The notes under the pieces: model-generated
Told to the model about the DNA's origin: nothing
Database searches by the model: none
The model's input: only the letters and a program-made list of their open reading frames with translations
NCBI RefSeq assembly: GCF_021602585.1
Contig: NZ_BQIP01000006.1
Coordinates: forward strand, 1-64,000
Reading direction: 5' to 3'
Length of the DNA: 64,000 bases
Origin: Pseudomonas faucium
GTDB taxonomy: Bacteria > Pseudomonadota > Gammaproteobacteria > Pseudomonadales > Pseudomonadaceae
Shown here: in pieces, positions 34,562 through 44,113 of the stretch
Position numbering within the stretch: position 1 is the stretch's first letter
Layout of the letters: every line of letters starts with the position of its first letter
Made by a program: the position numbers and the translations under genes

Positions 34562-35505
34562 CGGCAACCCTCTTGTTGTTCTGTCAGTTGCACGGCGCCT
34601 TGCAGGCGCGCCAGGTGGTGCGGGTCGGCAATGCCGAAGCCGACCTGGGTCACCGCCAGCGCGGCGATGGCGGTGGCGCGGCGCAGGGTCTGGGACGCGG
34701 GTTCGCCCAACAGCAGGCCGTGGACCATGCCCGCCACCAGCGAATCGCCGGCGCCCACGGTACTGGCCACGCGTACCTGCGGTGGCCGCGCGTGCAGCGC
34801 CTGGCCTGCGGCAAACCAGCTGACCCCCTGCTCGCCCGCCGACACCACCACATGCTCCACGCCACTGGCCAGCAGCCGCTCGGCCGCGGCGCGCTGTTCG
34901 GCGCCGCTGCTCACGGTCAGGCCCAGTACCTCGCCCAGCTCTTCGGTGTTCGGCTTGACCAGCCACGGCGCGCTCTGCAGGCCGGCGCGCAGCGCTTCGC
35001 CGCTGCTGTCCAGGGCAACTTTCAGGCCCAGCGCCTTCAGTTGCTCGAGCAACTGGCGGAACCACTCCGGGCTGATGCCACGCGGCAGGCTGCCGGCCAC
35101 CACCACCGCGTCATGCCCCGGCGCCATCGCTTGCAAGCGCCGCAGCAGCGCTGCGCAGGCAGCGTCATCGACCTGCGGGCCTTGCCCATTGATATCGGTG
35201 ACGCGGCCATCGGCCTCCACCAGCTTGAGGTTGCTGCGGGTTTCGCCCGGCACGCGGACGAAGCAGTCGACGAACCCGCGCTGCTCGATCAACGCCTCGA
35301 ATGGCTGCAGGTTGCCCTGGCCAAGGAAACCACCGACGGTCACGCTGTGCCCCAGGTCGGCCAGCACCTGGGCCACGTTCAGGCCCTTGCCGGCAGCATG
35401 GGTCTGCTGCTCGTGGGCGCGGTTGACCAGCCCGGGGCGCAGGGTGTCGAGGCTGACGGTGATGTCCAGGGCCGGGTTCAGGGTCAGGGTCAGGATCTTG
35501 GCCAT
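34558..35505 (-). CDS. fruK: 1-phosphofructokinase
   Basis: 315 residues, PfkB/ribokinase family. It converts fructose 1-phosphate to fructose 1,6-bisphosphate. The C-terminal family signature GAGDSLVAGM starts at residue 251 with the catalytic base D254, and the N-terminal substrate region includes AAGKGLNVA. The start codon directly follows the fruB stop with no spacer, and its end overlaps fruA by four bases. Fructose 1-phosphate, its substrate, is the effector that releases Cra/FruR from DNA, so FruK also shuts off induction. Confidence 0.95.
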   Translation of the reverse strand: MAKILTLTLNPALDITVSLDTLRPGLVNRAHEQQTHAAGKGLNVAQVLADLGHSVTVGGFLGQGNLQPFEALIEQRGFVDCFVRVPGETRSNLKLVEADGRVTDINGQGPQVDDAACAALLRRLQAMAPGHDAVVVAGSLPRGISPEWFRQLLEQLKALGLKVALDSSGEALRAGLQSAPWLVKPNTEELGEVLGLTVSSGAEQRAAAERLLASGVEHVVVSAGEQGVSWFAAGQALHARPPQVRVASTVGAGDSLVAGMVHGLLLGEPASQTLRRATAIAALAVTQVGFGIADPHHLARLQGAVQLTEQQEGCR

Positions 35506-38358
35506 TCAATAACGCTCCACCAGCGCGCGAACCGCCGCGGCGCTGTCTTGTTGCAGGGCCTCGCGCGCCAGGGCGCGGGCCGTCTGGTGATCGGCCTGGC
35601 GTACCAGTGCCTTGACTTCGGCAATGCTGCGCGCCGCCACGCTCAACTCGTCCACCTCCAGCCCCAGCAGCACCGCCACCGCCTGCGGGTCGGCGGCCAG
35701 CTCGCCGCACACGCCCACCCACTTGCCCTGGGCATGGGCGGCGCGCACGGTCATGTCGATCAGGCTCAGCACCGCCGGGTGCAGGCCGTCGGCCTGGGCC
35801 GAAAGGCTCGGGTGGCCACGGTCGATGGCCAGGGTGTACTGGGTCAGGTCGTTGGTGCCGATGCTGAAGAAGTCCACCTCGCGCGCAAGCTGTGGCGCCA
35901 GCAACGCCGCGGACGGCACCTCGACCATGATGCCCAGTTGCAGGTCGGCGACCGGGGTTTCCACGCGCAGGCGTTCGACCATCGCCCGCGCCTCGCGCCA
36001 CTCATGCACCTGGCCGACCATGGGGAACATGATCCGCAGCGGGCGCTGGTCGGCGGCGCGCAGCAGGGCGCGCAACTGGTCTTCCATGATCTGCGGCCGC
36101 TGCAGGGTCAGGCGTACCCCACGCACGCCGAGGAACGGGTTGTCCTCGGCGGCGATCGGCCAATAGGGCAAGGGTTTGTCACCGCCCACATCGAGGGTGC
36201 GCACCACCAGCGGCCGCCCGCCCAGGCCATCGAGCACGCGGCGGTACTCGGCCTCCTGGGTGGCCACATCCGGCGCCTGGGGGTGGGCCATGAACAACAG
36301 TTCGGTGCGCAGCAGGCCAACACCTTCGGCGCCCTGCTCCACCACCTTGTCGATGCCGCTGCTCTGGCCGATGTTGGCGAACACTTCGACGGCGTGGCCG
36401 TCGCGGGTGACGGCCGGCGCGTGGCGCTCGGCCCAGGCGGCTTGCAGGCGTTGCTCACGCTGGTCGCGTTCGGCCAGCGCACGCTGCAATTCAGCGGCCG
36501 GCGGTGCGACGCTGAGCGTTCCGCGCTGGCCATCGAGCAGCAACGGGGTGCCGGCAGCAAGCTGCAGCACCGCCGCCCCCGCGCCGACCACCGCCGGAAT
36601 GCCCAGGGCCCTGGCGACGATCGCGCTGTGGGCCGTGGCGCCGCCATGGGCGGTGACGATGCCGGCGACCCGCGCCGGGTCCAGCCGGGCCACATCGGAG
36701 GGGCCCACCTCGGCCATCACCAGCACATAAGGTTGCTCGGGCTCGGCCTGGGCCTGCACGCCACACAACTGCGCCAGCACGCGACGGCCGACATCGCGCA
36801 GGTCGGCGGCACGCTCGGCCAGCAACGCATCATGCAACGCCTCCTGCTGGCGCGCGGCCGTCTCGATCACTGCCATCCACGCCGCCGGCGCGCTCTCGCC
36901 CTGGGCCAGGCGCAGCTCGACATCGTCGCTCAGGGCCGGGTCGGCGAGCATTTCCTGGTGGGTGACGAAGATCTCGCCAATGGCCTTGTCGCTGCGCTGC
37001 ACCAGCGCTTGCAGGTCGCTACCGACCACGGCCATGGCCTGCTGCAGCTTGTGCCGCTCCTGCGTGGGCGATTCGCCGCGCAGGGGGTAGTCGATTTCAC
37101 GTTGCACGCAGACATGCGCCGGCCCGCTGGCAATGCCCGGTGCCGCGCCTACCGCCTGGATGCGGCTGCCTGCGGCCGGGGCCTGCAGGGCTTCGGCCGG
37201 CAGCGGCGCTGCCAGGCTTGCGGTGGCCGGCAGTGGCTCGACCTCCTCGCCCAAACCTTGCTCGATGGCCGCCAGCAGCGCCGGCAAGGCATCGCTGGCG
37301 ATGGACGGCTCGGCGCTCAGCTCCAGCACTTGCCCGCGCCTGGCCCCCAGGCTGAGCAGCTTGCTCAGGCTCTTGACCGACACCGCCGGCTGCGCGCTGT
37401 CCACCAGGCGCAGGCGAATCTCGCCCTCGAAGCCCTTGGCCAGTTGCGCCAGGATCTTCGCCGGGCGGGCATGCAGGCCGTGGGGGTTGGCCAGGGCGAT
37501 GCGCGCACTGGGCCAGTCAGCCGGCGCCTCGCCGCCCAGCACTTCGAGCACGGCGCGGCTGCTGGTGGCCTGGTACAGCGTCTGCCCGCGGCCTTCGATC
37601 AGCACTTCGCACAGGCGCTCGAGCAGCGCCTGATGCGCAGCGCCGAGGCTGGCCAGGCAGAACAGCCCGTTCAGCGGCTGGTCGCGGTAGCGCAGGGGCT
37701 GCTGCGGGGTGACGAAGGCCAGGCCCGGCTGGCGTACCTGGCGCTCGCTGTGCAACCACCACAGGCCCTCGCCCAGGGGCAGCGGCTCGGCCTGCTGGAG
37801 CACGGCGGCAAAGCCGCTGTCGACGCAACCGGCGCGTTGCAGCAGGCGTGCGCCGCGCCAGGCCAGTTCGTCGAAGTCCTCGGCGGGCAGGTTCAGGCCG
37901 ACCAGCTGCGCGTCCAGGGCCAGTTCCTGCGGTGCGCTTTGCAGCAGTTTGAGCAACGCCTCGGCGGAGCTTGCCCGGCGCAAGGCTTCGGCCAGGTCGG
38001 TTTCGCCCAGGGCGCGGGTGAGCAGTTGCAGCAGGCGCAGGTGCTCGTCTGAGCGGGCGGCGATGCCGATGGCCAGGTACACCCGCTGGCCGTCACCCCA
38101 GTCGACGCCCTCGGGGAACTGCAGCAGGCGTACCCCGGTGGCGAACACCAGGTCGCGGGTCTGCGGGGTGCCATGGGGGATGGCGATGCCCTGGCCAAGG
38201 AAGGTGGAACCCTGCGCCTCGCGGGCTTGCAGGCCTTGCAGATAGCCATCGGCGACCAGGCCGTCGGCCACCAGCCGCTGCGCCAGCAGGCGCAGGGCCT
38301 CGGCTTTGTCGACAGCCGTCTGGCCCATGGCTATCTGCTCTTTGGCGAGCTCGAGCAT
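35506..38358 (-). CDS. fruB: Fructose PTS multiphosphoryl transfer protein (EIIA-HPr-EI fusion)
   Basis: 950 residues carrying a whole phosphorelay in one chain. EIIA-Fru comes first, with H62 in IPHGTPQTRD. A second, EIIA-like region without an active histidine spans about 160-275. HPr follows (about 285-370) with H296 in GLHARPA. Enzyme I occupies about 400-950, with H577 in GGATAHSAI and the conserved cysteine motif VCGELAADP near the end. Phosphate passes from PEP to EI, HPr, EIIA and then FruA. It is the first gene of fruBKA, divergent from fruR, with Cra-type operator sequence in between. Confidence 0.95.
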   Translation of the reverse strand: MLELAKEQIAMGQTAVDKAEALRLLAQRLVADGLVADGYLQGLQAREAQGSTFLGQGIAIPHGTPQTRDLVFATGVRLLQFPEGVDWGDGQRVYLAIGIAARSDEHLRLLQLLTRALGETDLAEALRRASSAEALLKLLQSAPQELALDAQLVGLNLPAEDFDELAWRGARLLQRAGCVDSGFAAVLQQAEPLPLGEGLWWLHSERQVRQPGLAFVTPQQPLRYRDQPLNGLFCLASLGAAHQALLERLCEVLIEGRGQTLYQATSSRAVLEVLGGEAPADWPSARIALANPHGLHARPAKILAQLAKGFEGEIRLRLVDSAQPAVSVKSLSKLLSLGARRGQVLELSAEPSIASDALPALLAAIEQGLGEEVEPLPATASLAAPLPAEALQAPAAGSRIQAVGAAPGIASGPAHVCVQREIDYPLRGESPTQERHKLQQAMAVVGSDLQALVQRSDKAIGEIFVTHQEMLADPALSDDVELRLAQGESAPAAWMAVIETAARQQEALHDALLAERAADLRDVGRRVLAQLCGVQAQAEPEQPYVLVMAEVGPSDVARLDPARVAGIVTAHGGATAHSAIVARALGIPAVVGAGAAVLQLAAGTPLLLDGQRGTLSVAPPAAELQRALAERDQREQRLQAAWAERHAPAVTRDGHAVEVFANIGQSSGIDKVVEQGAEGVGLLRTELLFMAHPQAPDVATQEAEYRRVLDGLGGRPLVVRTLDVGGDKPLPYWPIAAEDNPFLGVRGVRLTLQRPQIMEDQLRALLRAADQRPLRIMFPMVGQVHEWREARAMVERLRVETPVADLQLGIMVEVPSAALLAPQLAREVDFFSIGTNDLTQYTLAIDRGHPSLSAQADGLHPAVLSLIDMTVRAAHAQGKWVGVCGELAADPQAVAVLLGLEVDELSVAARSIAEVKALVRQADHQTARALAREALQQDSAAAVRALVERY

Positions 38359-38414
38359 GACCTTCTCCTTTTGCAGCCCCTTGGCGATAAATGCCGGGTA
38401 CTGAGGTATTGTTG

Positions 38415-38431
38415 TGAAATTCGCGATTTCA
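38415..38431. promoter_or_regulatory. Perfect inverted repeat in the fruB leader
   Basis: TGAAAT and ATTTCA flank a five-base centre (TCGCG), 57-73 bases upstream of the fruB start. It shares TGAAA with Cra sites but does not meet the Cra consensus. It could be an accessory Cra site or the site of another regulator. Confidence 0.4.
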
Positions 38432-38480
38432 GCCAGTTCAACGGCTGCGCATGAACGGCAGCGGCGGCAGAAAATTTTTA

Positions 38481-38494
38481 GCTGAAACGTTTAA
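38481..38494. promoter_or_regulatory. Cra (FruR) operator
   Basis: GCTGAAACGTTTAA matches the enterobacterial Cra consensus RSTGAAWCSNTHHW at all positions, and its reverse complement contains TTAAACGTTTCA, the core I recall for P. putida Cra at the fruB promoter. It lies 123 bases upstream of fruB and 158 bases upstream of fruR and could control both directions. Confidence 0.8.
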
Positions 38495-38633
38495 CCTGAC
38501 CAAGCGGACACGTTACTCGATAATCTTCCGGGGAAAAAGCCCCATCCTGTCGGACAATTGCGACAATGGTCGTCTGCGCGTGGCAGCCTGGCCGGGTCAA
38601 ACTACTCGGTCCTGTCCCACGATCAGCCCCGGT

Positions 38634-38641
38634 AATAACAA
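38634..38641 (+). promoter_or_regulatory. Candidate Hfq/Crc motif at the fruR ribosome-binding site
   Basis: AATAACAA fits AANAANAA and directly abuts the AAGGAAA ribosome-binding sequence (38640-38646) of fruR. Hfq-Crc binding there would block fruR translation during catabolite repression. Prediction from sequence only. Confidence 0.45.
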
Positions 38642-38651
38642 GGAAAATTCG

Positions 38652-39647
38652 GTGAAACTCAGCGATATCGCCCGTCTGGCCGGTGTGTCCGTGACCACTG
38701 CCAGTTACGTCATCAATGGCAAGGCTGAACAGCAGCGCATCAGCAACAGCACTGTCGAGCGCGTGCGCGCGGTGGTCGAGGCCCACGGCTTCACGCCCAA
38801 CCCGCAGGCCGCTGGCCTGCGCAGCCGGCACACCCGCACCCTGGGCTTCATTCTCCCGGATCTGGAGAACCCCAGCTACGCCCGCATCGCCAAGCAGCTG
38901 GAACAGGGCGCCCGCGCCCGTGGCTACCAGTTGCTGATTGCCAGCAGTGACGACCAGCCAGACAGCGAGCGCCAATTGCAGCAACTGTTCCGCGCCCGTC
39001 GCTGCGATGCGCTGTTCGTCGCCAGCTGCCTGCCGCCCGAAGACGACAGCTACCGCGACCTGCAGGACAAAGGCCTGCCGGTGATCGCCATCGACCGGCG
39101 CCTGGACCCAGCGCACTTCTGCTCGGTCATCAGCGACGACCGCGATGCCAGCCGCCAGCTGGCCGACAGCTTGCTCGCCACCGCCCCACGCAGCATCGCC
39201 CTGATCGGCGCACGCCCGGAGCTGTCGGTCAGCCAGGCCCGCGCCGGTGGTTTCGACGAGGCCCTGCAAGGGTTTGCCGGTGACGTGCGGCGCTACCAGG
39301 GCGAAGCGTTCAGCCGCGAATGCGGCCAGCGCCTGATGCAGCAACTGATCGACGAGCTAGGCGGGCTGCCGGATGCCCTGGTGACCACCTCCTACGTGCT
39401 GCTGCAAGGGGTGTTCGACACCTTGCAGGCGCACCCTGCCGATTCGCGCCAGCTGCAACTGGGCACCTTCGGCGACAACCAGCTGCTCGACTTCCTGCCG
39501 CTGCCGGTCAACGCCATGGCCCAGCAGCATGGCCTGATCGCCGCCACCGCACTGGAGCTGGCCCTGGCCGCGATCGAGGAAAAACGCTACGAGCCCGGCG
39601 TGCACGCCATTGGCCGCACCTTCAAGCAACGCATCACTGCAGGCTGA
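38652..39647 (+). CDS. fruR: LacI-family fructose repressor Cra/FruR
   Basis: 331 residues. LacI helix-turn-helix at 1-25 (KLSDIARLAGVSVTTASYVING) and a periplasmic-binding-protein-like effector domain from about residue 62. It represses fruBKA and is relieved by fructose 1-phosphate. GTG at 38652 was chosen: it follows AAGGAAA by five bases and gives the canonical MKLSDIARLAG N-terminus; earlier in-frame starts would add over 60 unconserved residues through the operator. It is divergent from fruB and is followed two bases later by the TatD-like gene. Confidence 0.93.
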   Translation: MKLSDIARLAGVSVTTASYVINGKAEQQRISNSTVERVRAVVEAHGFTPNPQAAGLRSRHTRTLGFILPDLENPSYARIAKQLEQGARARGYQLLIASSDDQPDSERQLQQLFRARRCDALFVASCLPPEDDSYRDLQDKGLPVIAIDRRLDPAHFCSVISDDRDASRQLADSLLATAPRSIALIGARPELSVSQARAGGFDEALQGFAGDVRRYQGEAFSRECGQRLMQQLIDELGGLPDALVTTSYVLLQGVFDTLQAHPADSRQLQLGTFGDNQLLDFLPLPVNAMAQQHGLIAATALELALAAIEEKRYEPGVHAIGRTFKQRITAG

Positions 39648-39649
39648 AC

Positions 39650-40426
39650 ATGCGCCTGATCGACACCCACACCCACCTGGACTTCCCCGACTTCGACGCC
39701 GACCGCCCGCGCCTCTTGGCCAACGCGGCGGCGCGCGGGGTGCAGCGAATGGTGGTGCTGGGGGTGCATGAGGCCAATTTCCAGCGCGTGTGGGACCTGG
39801 CCTGCGCCGAGCCGAGCGTACAGGCGGCGCTGGGCTTGCACCCGGTGTACCTGGAGCAGCATCGTCCCGAGCACCTGGTGCAACTGCGCCAATGGCTGGA
39901 ACGCCTGCACGGCGACCCGCGGCTGTGCGCCGTGGGCGAGTTCGGCCTGGACTACTACCTCGAAGGCCTCGACAAGCAGCGCCAGCAGGCGCTGTTCGAG
40001 GCGCAGTTGCAGATGGCCTGCGACTTCGCCTTGCCGGCGCTGCTGCATGTACGCCGCAGCCATGCCCAGGTGATCGCCACGCTCAAGCGTTACAAGCCGG
40101 CGCGGGCGGGGGTCATCCATGCCTTTGCCGGCAGTTACGAAGAGGCTCGCGAGTACATCAAGCTGGGCTTTCGGCTAGGGCTGGGCGGCGCGGCGACCTG
40201 GCCGCAGGCGCTGCGGTTGCGCAAGACCCTGGCGCGCTTGCCGCTTGAGAGCGTGGTGCTGGAGACCGACTCGCCGGACATGGCCCCGGCGATGTTTGCC
40301 GGGCAGCGCAACAGCCCGGAGCACTTGCCGGAAATTGCCGGGGCGTTGGCCGAGTTGATGGGGGTCGAGGTAGAGGCCCTGGCTGAAGCCAGCAGCAAGA
40401 ATGCCTGCGAGCTGTTTGGTTGGTAG
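39650..40426 (+). CDS. TatD-family metal-dependent hydrolase
   Basis: 258 residues. The metal-binding HTH motif is at residues 7-9 (IDTHTHLDF), with GEFGLDYY (the acidic ligand region), LHVRRSH, HAFAGS and ETDSPDM in order, as in TatD-type deoxyribonucleases. TatD relatives act as metal-dependent 3'-5' DNA exonucleases or related phosphoesterases; the exact substrate here is not fixed. ATG at 39650 lies two bases after the fruR stop, so they are probably co-transcribed, although no functional link with fructose is evident. A single REP element follows. Confidence 0.88.
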   Translation: MRLIDTHTHLDFPDFDADRPRLLANAAARGVQRMVVLGVHEANFQRVWDLACAEPSVQAALGLHPVYLEQHRPEHLVQLRQWLERLHGDPRLCAVGEFGLDYYLEGLDKQRQQALFEAQLQMACDFALPALLHVRRSHAQVIATLKRYKPARAGVIHAFAGSYEEAREYIKLGFRLGLGGAATWPQALRLRKTLARLPLESVVLETDSPDMAPAMFAGQRNSPEHLPEIAGALAELMGVEVEALAEASSKNACELFGW

Positions 40427-40442
40427 ATGCTCCCACCTGACC

Positions 40443-40473
40443 CTGTAGGAGCCGGCTTGCCGGCGATAGGGCC
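40443..40473. repeat. Single REP element
   Basis: GGAGCCGGCTTGCCGGCGAT with GGGCC outside, the same core as the paired elements but without an inverted partner. It lies between the convergent TatD-like and chemoreceptor genes. Confidence 0.88.
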
Positions 40474-40487
40474 GGCACTGCCCCCAC

Positions 40488-42500
40488 CTAGACCTTGAAC
40501 GCCCCGATCATCCGCTTCAATTCCACCACCTGCTGCGACAGCGCCCGGCTGGCATCCTCGGTCTGGCAGGCGCCTTGGGTGGTGTCCTGGGCCGCCCGGT
40601 TGATCGCCACGATGTTGCGGTCGATATCATGGGCCACCGCCGTCTGCTGCTCGACTGCCGCCGCAATCTGCTGGTTCTGCTCGACGATCCCCCCCACCGC
40701 CCCCAGGATGTTGCCCAGTGCCTGCTGCACCTGGCGCGCTTCATCCACCGTTGCCGCCGCCATCTGATGGCTGCTGCCCATCGCCCGCACAGCGGCACTA
40801 ACCCCCTCCTGCAGGCGCTGGATCATCTGCGCGATCTGCGCCGTCGAGTCCTGGGTACGCCGGGCCAGGGTGCGTACCTCGTCGGCGACCACGGCAAAGC
40901 CACGGCCCTGTTCACCCGCCCTGGCTGCCTCGATCGCGGCATTGAGGGCCAACAGGTTGGTTTGCTCGGCAATGCTGCGGATCACCTCCAGCACCTGGCC
41001 GATCGCCTGGCTGTCGGTGGCCAGCTGGTTGATCGCCAGCACGGTCTGGTCGATTTCACCGGCCAGGCGGCCAATGCTGCCCTGCTGGCTTTCCACCAGG
41101 CTGCGGCCATTGGCGCTTTCATGGTTGACCTGCTGCGCGCCGTCGGCGGCCAGCGCCGCGCTGCGCGCCACCTCCTGGGCCGTGGCGCTCATCTGGTTCA
41201 TCGCCGTGGCCACCTGCTCGATCTGCTCACGCTGGCCGCTGACCGCCTGGTTGCTGCGCGTCGACACCGACAGCACCTGGCCGGCCTGCTCCTCGACCGC
41301 CACCACGGTGCGGCCGACCTGGTCGATCAGGCCGCGGATACGCTGCACCGCTTCACTGAAATCCCGGCCCAGCTCGCCCAGTTCATCACGGCTGTGGGCG
41401 TGGAAACTGACCGTCATATCCCCCGCCGCCACCTTGCCCATGGCCCCGCCCAGCTTGCGCAGGGTGGCTCGGGTGGAGACGTAGAAGCCGCTGTAGAGGT
41501 AGACGATCAGGGCAAACACACCCGCCAGCAGCGTGACCAGGGCAATCATGCGCCAGCGCTGCTCGCCCAGGCGCTGTTGCAGTTGCCCCTGCAGATGGCC
41601 AACCACTGCCTCATTGAGGCGGTAGGTCTGGGCCATCAGCTCGCTCACCTGCTGGTAGAAGGCGGGCCAGGGCGCGTCCAGGGTTTCAGCCACCACCACG
41701 CGGTCCTCGAACAAGGCCGCCGCTTGCTTGACGGTCGCCTCGCTGGCCTGCGCCGCGGTGCCCAGGGCAGCCTTGGCGGCCGGGTCGGCGGCCAGCGCGT
41801 CGTCCACGCGCATGGCGTAATCCACGGCCAGGCGCTCCAGGCGTTGCAGCAAATCTTCGAAGCGGGCACTGCCGGAGGAGTCGATGAACCCCCGGCCCAA
41901 CGCCGCAGCCCCCAGCGCACGCCCCTCGCCCAGGCTCTGGGTGACTTGCGCCGTTGCCACGCCAATCAACTCGCTCAACTGGCGCACCGAGGCCTGGCTG
42001 TCCTGGCTCAGCCCCGACTGGTTGGCGACCTGCCTGCTCAATACCTGGGCCTGGGCCAGCAGCTTGTCGAACAGCGCCGCCTTGCTCAGCAGGGAAGTTT
42101 CGCTGCGTGCGGCGACGAATGCGCCCGCCAGTTCTTCGAGCTTGGCCTGCGGCACGGCCTCGCCGCCCTTCAACGCGGCAAGCTGTGCCTGGACCTTGTC
42201 CTGCAGGGCCGCGATGCGCAATTCCAGGTCGACTGCCTGGCCGGACTGGCCGAGCACCACATTGATCTGCACCAGGTTGCCGAGGGTTTCCAGGTCGCCG
42301 CGCAGGGCCAGGCTGCTGCTCAGCGGGCCGATGCCCTGCAGTTCGGCGCGGGTGAACTGGAATTGGCGATAGGCATCGAGGACCAGGTAGGTGCTGGTGC
42401 CAAGCATGGGCAGGAAGAACAGGACGCTGACAAGGCTGAACTTCTGGCCGAAGCTCAGCCGGTTCATCAGTGCAATGGCCGGGTAGAGCGAACGCTTCAC
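40488..42500 (-). CDS. Methyl-accepting chemotaxis protein
   Basis: 670 residues from GTG at 42500, chosen because GGAGG (complement of 42506-42510) precedes it by five bases. A membrane helix near residues 20-43, a long periplasmic ligand-binding part (about 300 residues, mostly helical), a second helix (about 325-345), HAMP, and the signalling domain with the highly conserved hairpin ([20 protein letters not shown]). No C-terminal pentapeptide tether. It senses an unknown ligand and reports to CheA. Downstream of ampE, as in P. aeruginosa PA4520-PA4522. An AACAACAA motif just before the RBS suggests Hfq-Crc control. Confidence 0.92.
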   Translation of the reverse strand: MKRSLYPAIALMNRLSFGQKFSLVSVLFFLPMLGTSTYLVLDAYRQFQFTRAELQGIGPLSSSLALRGDLETLGNLVQINVVLGQSGQAVDLELRIAALQDKVQAQLAALKGGEAVPQAKLEELAGAFVAARSETSLLSKAALFDKLLAQAQVLSRQVANQSGLSQDSQASVRQLSELIGVATAQVTQSLGEGRALGAAALGRGFIDSSGSARFEDLLQRLERLAVDYAMRVDDALAADPAAKAALGTAAQASEATVKQAAALFEDRVVVAETLDAPWPAFYQQVSELMAQTYRLNEAVVGHLQGQLQQRLGEQRWRMIALVTLLAGVFALIVYLYSGFYVSTRATLRKLGGAMGKVAAGDMTVSFHAHSRDELGELGRDFSEAVQRIRGLIDQVGRTVVAVEEQAGQVLSVSTRSNQAVSGQREQIEQVATAMNQMSATAQEVARSAALAADGAQQVNHESANGRSLVESQQGSIGRLAGEIDQTVLAINQLATDSQAIGQVLEVIRSIAEQTNLLALNAAIEAARAGEQGRGFAVVADEVRTLARRTQDSTAQIAQMIQRLQEGVSAAVRAMGSSHQMAAATVDEARQVQQALGNILGAVGGIVEQNQQIAAAVEQQTAVAHDIDRNIVAINRAAQDTTQGACQTEDASRALSQQVVELKRMIGAFKV

Positions 42501-42515
42501 GGGCACCTCCAAGGA

Positions 42516-42526
42516 TTCTTGTTGTT
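42516..42526 (-). promoter_or_regulatory. Candidate Hfq/Crc motif before the chemoreceptor RBS
   Basis: The minus strand reads AACAACAAGAA, ending five bases before GGAGG. AACAACAA is a full match to the Hfq-Crc target pattern AANAANAA and lies in the usual place for translational repression. Confidence 0.6.
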
Positions 42527-42614
42527 CTACAAGGGGTAGCACTAGGCCACCCTGTATAGCGCAGTTCGAACCGGAGGTTTGTAACTTAAGGTTAAGCGCC
42601 CCTCGCGGGAGGGC

Positions 42615-43445
42615 TCAGACCAGTACCGTCCACAAGGCAAAGCCGGCGTACCACAGCACGGCGCAGCGCAGCAGCAGGTCCCACAGGCTGTCCAGCCGGC
42701 CCAGGCCGCGCTGGCTGTCTTCCTGCTCGGGAATGTCGTCGGCAATTCGCCCGACCCTGGCCACCAGGTGCGCGGCGCTGATATGCCAGTTGAGCAGCTC
42801 GTGCAGCATGACCCGGGTGACCGCCAGGAAGTTGCCCACCAGGGCGAAGCTCAGGGCCAGCACCCGCACCGGCAGCCAGTCCAGCACATGCCGCAGCTGT
42901 TCGGCGCGGGCCTTGAGCGCCGGTTGGCCGCTGTGCTCGGCGGTCAACGCCAGCAGGCGGTAGGCCAGTGCAGCGCCCGGGCCCAGCACGAAGTACCAGA
43001 AGATCACCGCGAAAAAGCCCTGGTAGGCCTGCCACAAGAGGTTGCCCTGTACCCGCACCAGCAAGCTGTGCGGCTCGTCGGCCGCCAGCCCCAGGTCGCG
43101 CTCGGCCACGTGCAGCGCGCCCTGCTCGTCACCGCGCCGCCAGGCATCGCGAAACGGCCCGAGCGAGGCCTTGAAGTCGCCACGGCCGAGGCTGTAGATC
43201 AGCACCAGCAGGTGCACCGGCAGGGCCAGCAAGCCATAGGCAACCGGGTCGAGCACGTGCAGCAGCAATGCCAGCAGCGCCACCGGGGCCAGCACCAGAA
43301 TGGCCAGGGTCCACCAGGGGTGCACCTTGCCGCTGCGCTCCAGGCGCACCAGTTCACCCAGGAAGAAGCCATCGCGTTGTACCTGATGGCGCAGGGCCGA
43401 GAACTTCTCGACCCACAGCGCCAGCATCAACACCAGAAAACTCAT
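42615..43445 (-). CDS. ampE: AmpE, inner-membrane protein of the ampDE operon
   Basis: 276 residues starting MSFLVLMLALWVEKFSALRHQV, with about four membrane helices (near the N-terminus, about 48-82, about 140-165, and the C-terminus). AmpE is encoded with AmpD and associated with sensing beta-lactam or cell-wall state, but its mechanism is not established. Its start overlaps the ampD stop by four bases. Confidence 0.9.
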   Translation of the reverse strand: MSFLVLMLALWVEKFSALRHQVQRDGFFLGELVRLERSGKVHPWWTLAILVLAPVALLALLLHVLDPVAYGLLALPVHLLVLIYSLGRGDFKASLGPFRDAWRRGDEQGALHVAERDLGLAADEPHSLLVRVQGNLLWQAYQGFFAVIFWYFVLGPGAALAYRLLALTAEHSGQPALKARAEQLRHVLDWLPVRVLALSFALVGNFLAVTRVMLHELLNWHISAAHLVARVGRIADDIPEQEDSQRGLGRLDSLWDLLLRCAVLWYAGFALWTVLV

Positions 43446-44014
43446 GCCTTGTCCTCGTTGTCCGTCACGGCGGCGCGGTAGCGCGGCCAATCGAATGCCG
43501 GGCCGGGGTCGGTCTTGCGCACCGGGGCGATGTCGCTGTGGCCCTGGATGCGGCGCTGGTCGATGGCCGGCCAGGCCGCCTGGATGTGCTGCGTCAGTTG
43601 CGCCAGCACGGCGTACTGGGCATCGGTGTAAGGCAGGTCATCGGTGCCTTCGAGCTCGATGCCGATGGAAAAGTCGTTGCAGCCCTCGCGCCCGTCGAAG
43701 CGTGAGACCCCGGCATGCCAGGCACGTTCGAGCAGCGACACGAACTGGGTGACGCCGCCGTCGCGCTCGACGAACAGGTGCGCCGAAACCGTCAGGTGGC
43801 TGATGCTGGCAAAGTAGGGATGTTCGTCGGGGTCGAGGCGGTTCTGGAAGAATTCCTGGACCTTGCCGCTGCCGAAGCAGGCGGGCGGCAGGCTGATGTT
43901 GTGGATCACCAGCAGAGAGATCGCTTCGCCTTCGGGGCGCGCATTGAAGTTCGGCGAGGGGCAGTGGGTGATTCCGTTTCCGTGAAACCAGCCAGTGGCA
44001 CGGTCCAATAGCAT
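43442..44014 (-). CDS. ampD: AmpD, cytoplasmic 1,6-anhydro-N-acetylmuramyl-L-alanine amidase
   Basis: 190 residues. It removes the peptide from anhydro-muropeptides in the cytoplasm during wall recycling, which keeps AmpR-regulated beta-lactamase genes low. Zinc ligands H38, H159 and D169 and catalytic E120 and K167 align with E. coli H34, H154, D164, E116 and K162. No signal peptide, as expected for the cytoplasmic enzyme. It overlaps ampE by four bases and lies about 100 bases downstream of the DUF1631 gene on the same strand. Confidence 0.95.
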   Translation of the reverse strand: MLLDRATGWFHGNGITHCPSPNFNARPEGEAISLLVIHNISLPPACFGSGKVQEFFQNRLDPDEHPYFASISHLTVSAHLFVERDGGVTQFVSLLERAWHAGVSRFDGREGCNDFSIGIELEGTDDLPYTDAQYAVLAQLTQHIQAAWPAIDQRRIQGHSDIAPVRKTDPGPAFDWPRYRAAVTDNEDKA

Positions 44015-44113
44015 GGGGCAGATCCTGAAAAGCGCCGGTACAGAACGGCAGTATGCCCTGCGCAGGCGACGCTTTGCATGTGAATCATTGTAATGCCGGT
44101 GGGCTACCAGCCT

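Noticed and set aside
34573-38052. 1159-codon plus-strand frame opposite fruBK
   Set aside because: Antisense shadow of fruK and fruB. It is rich in Q, H and R and has no start signal.
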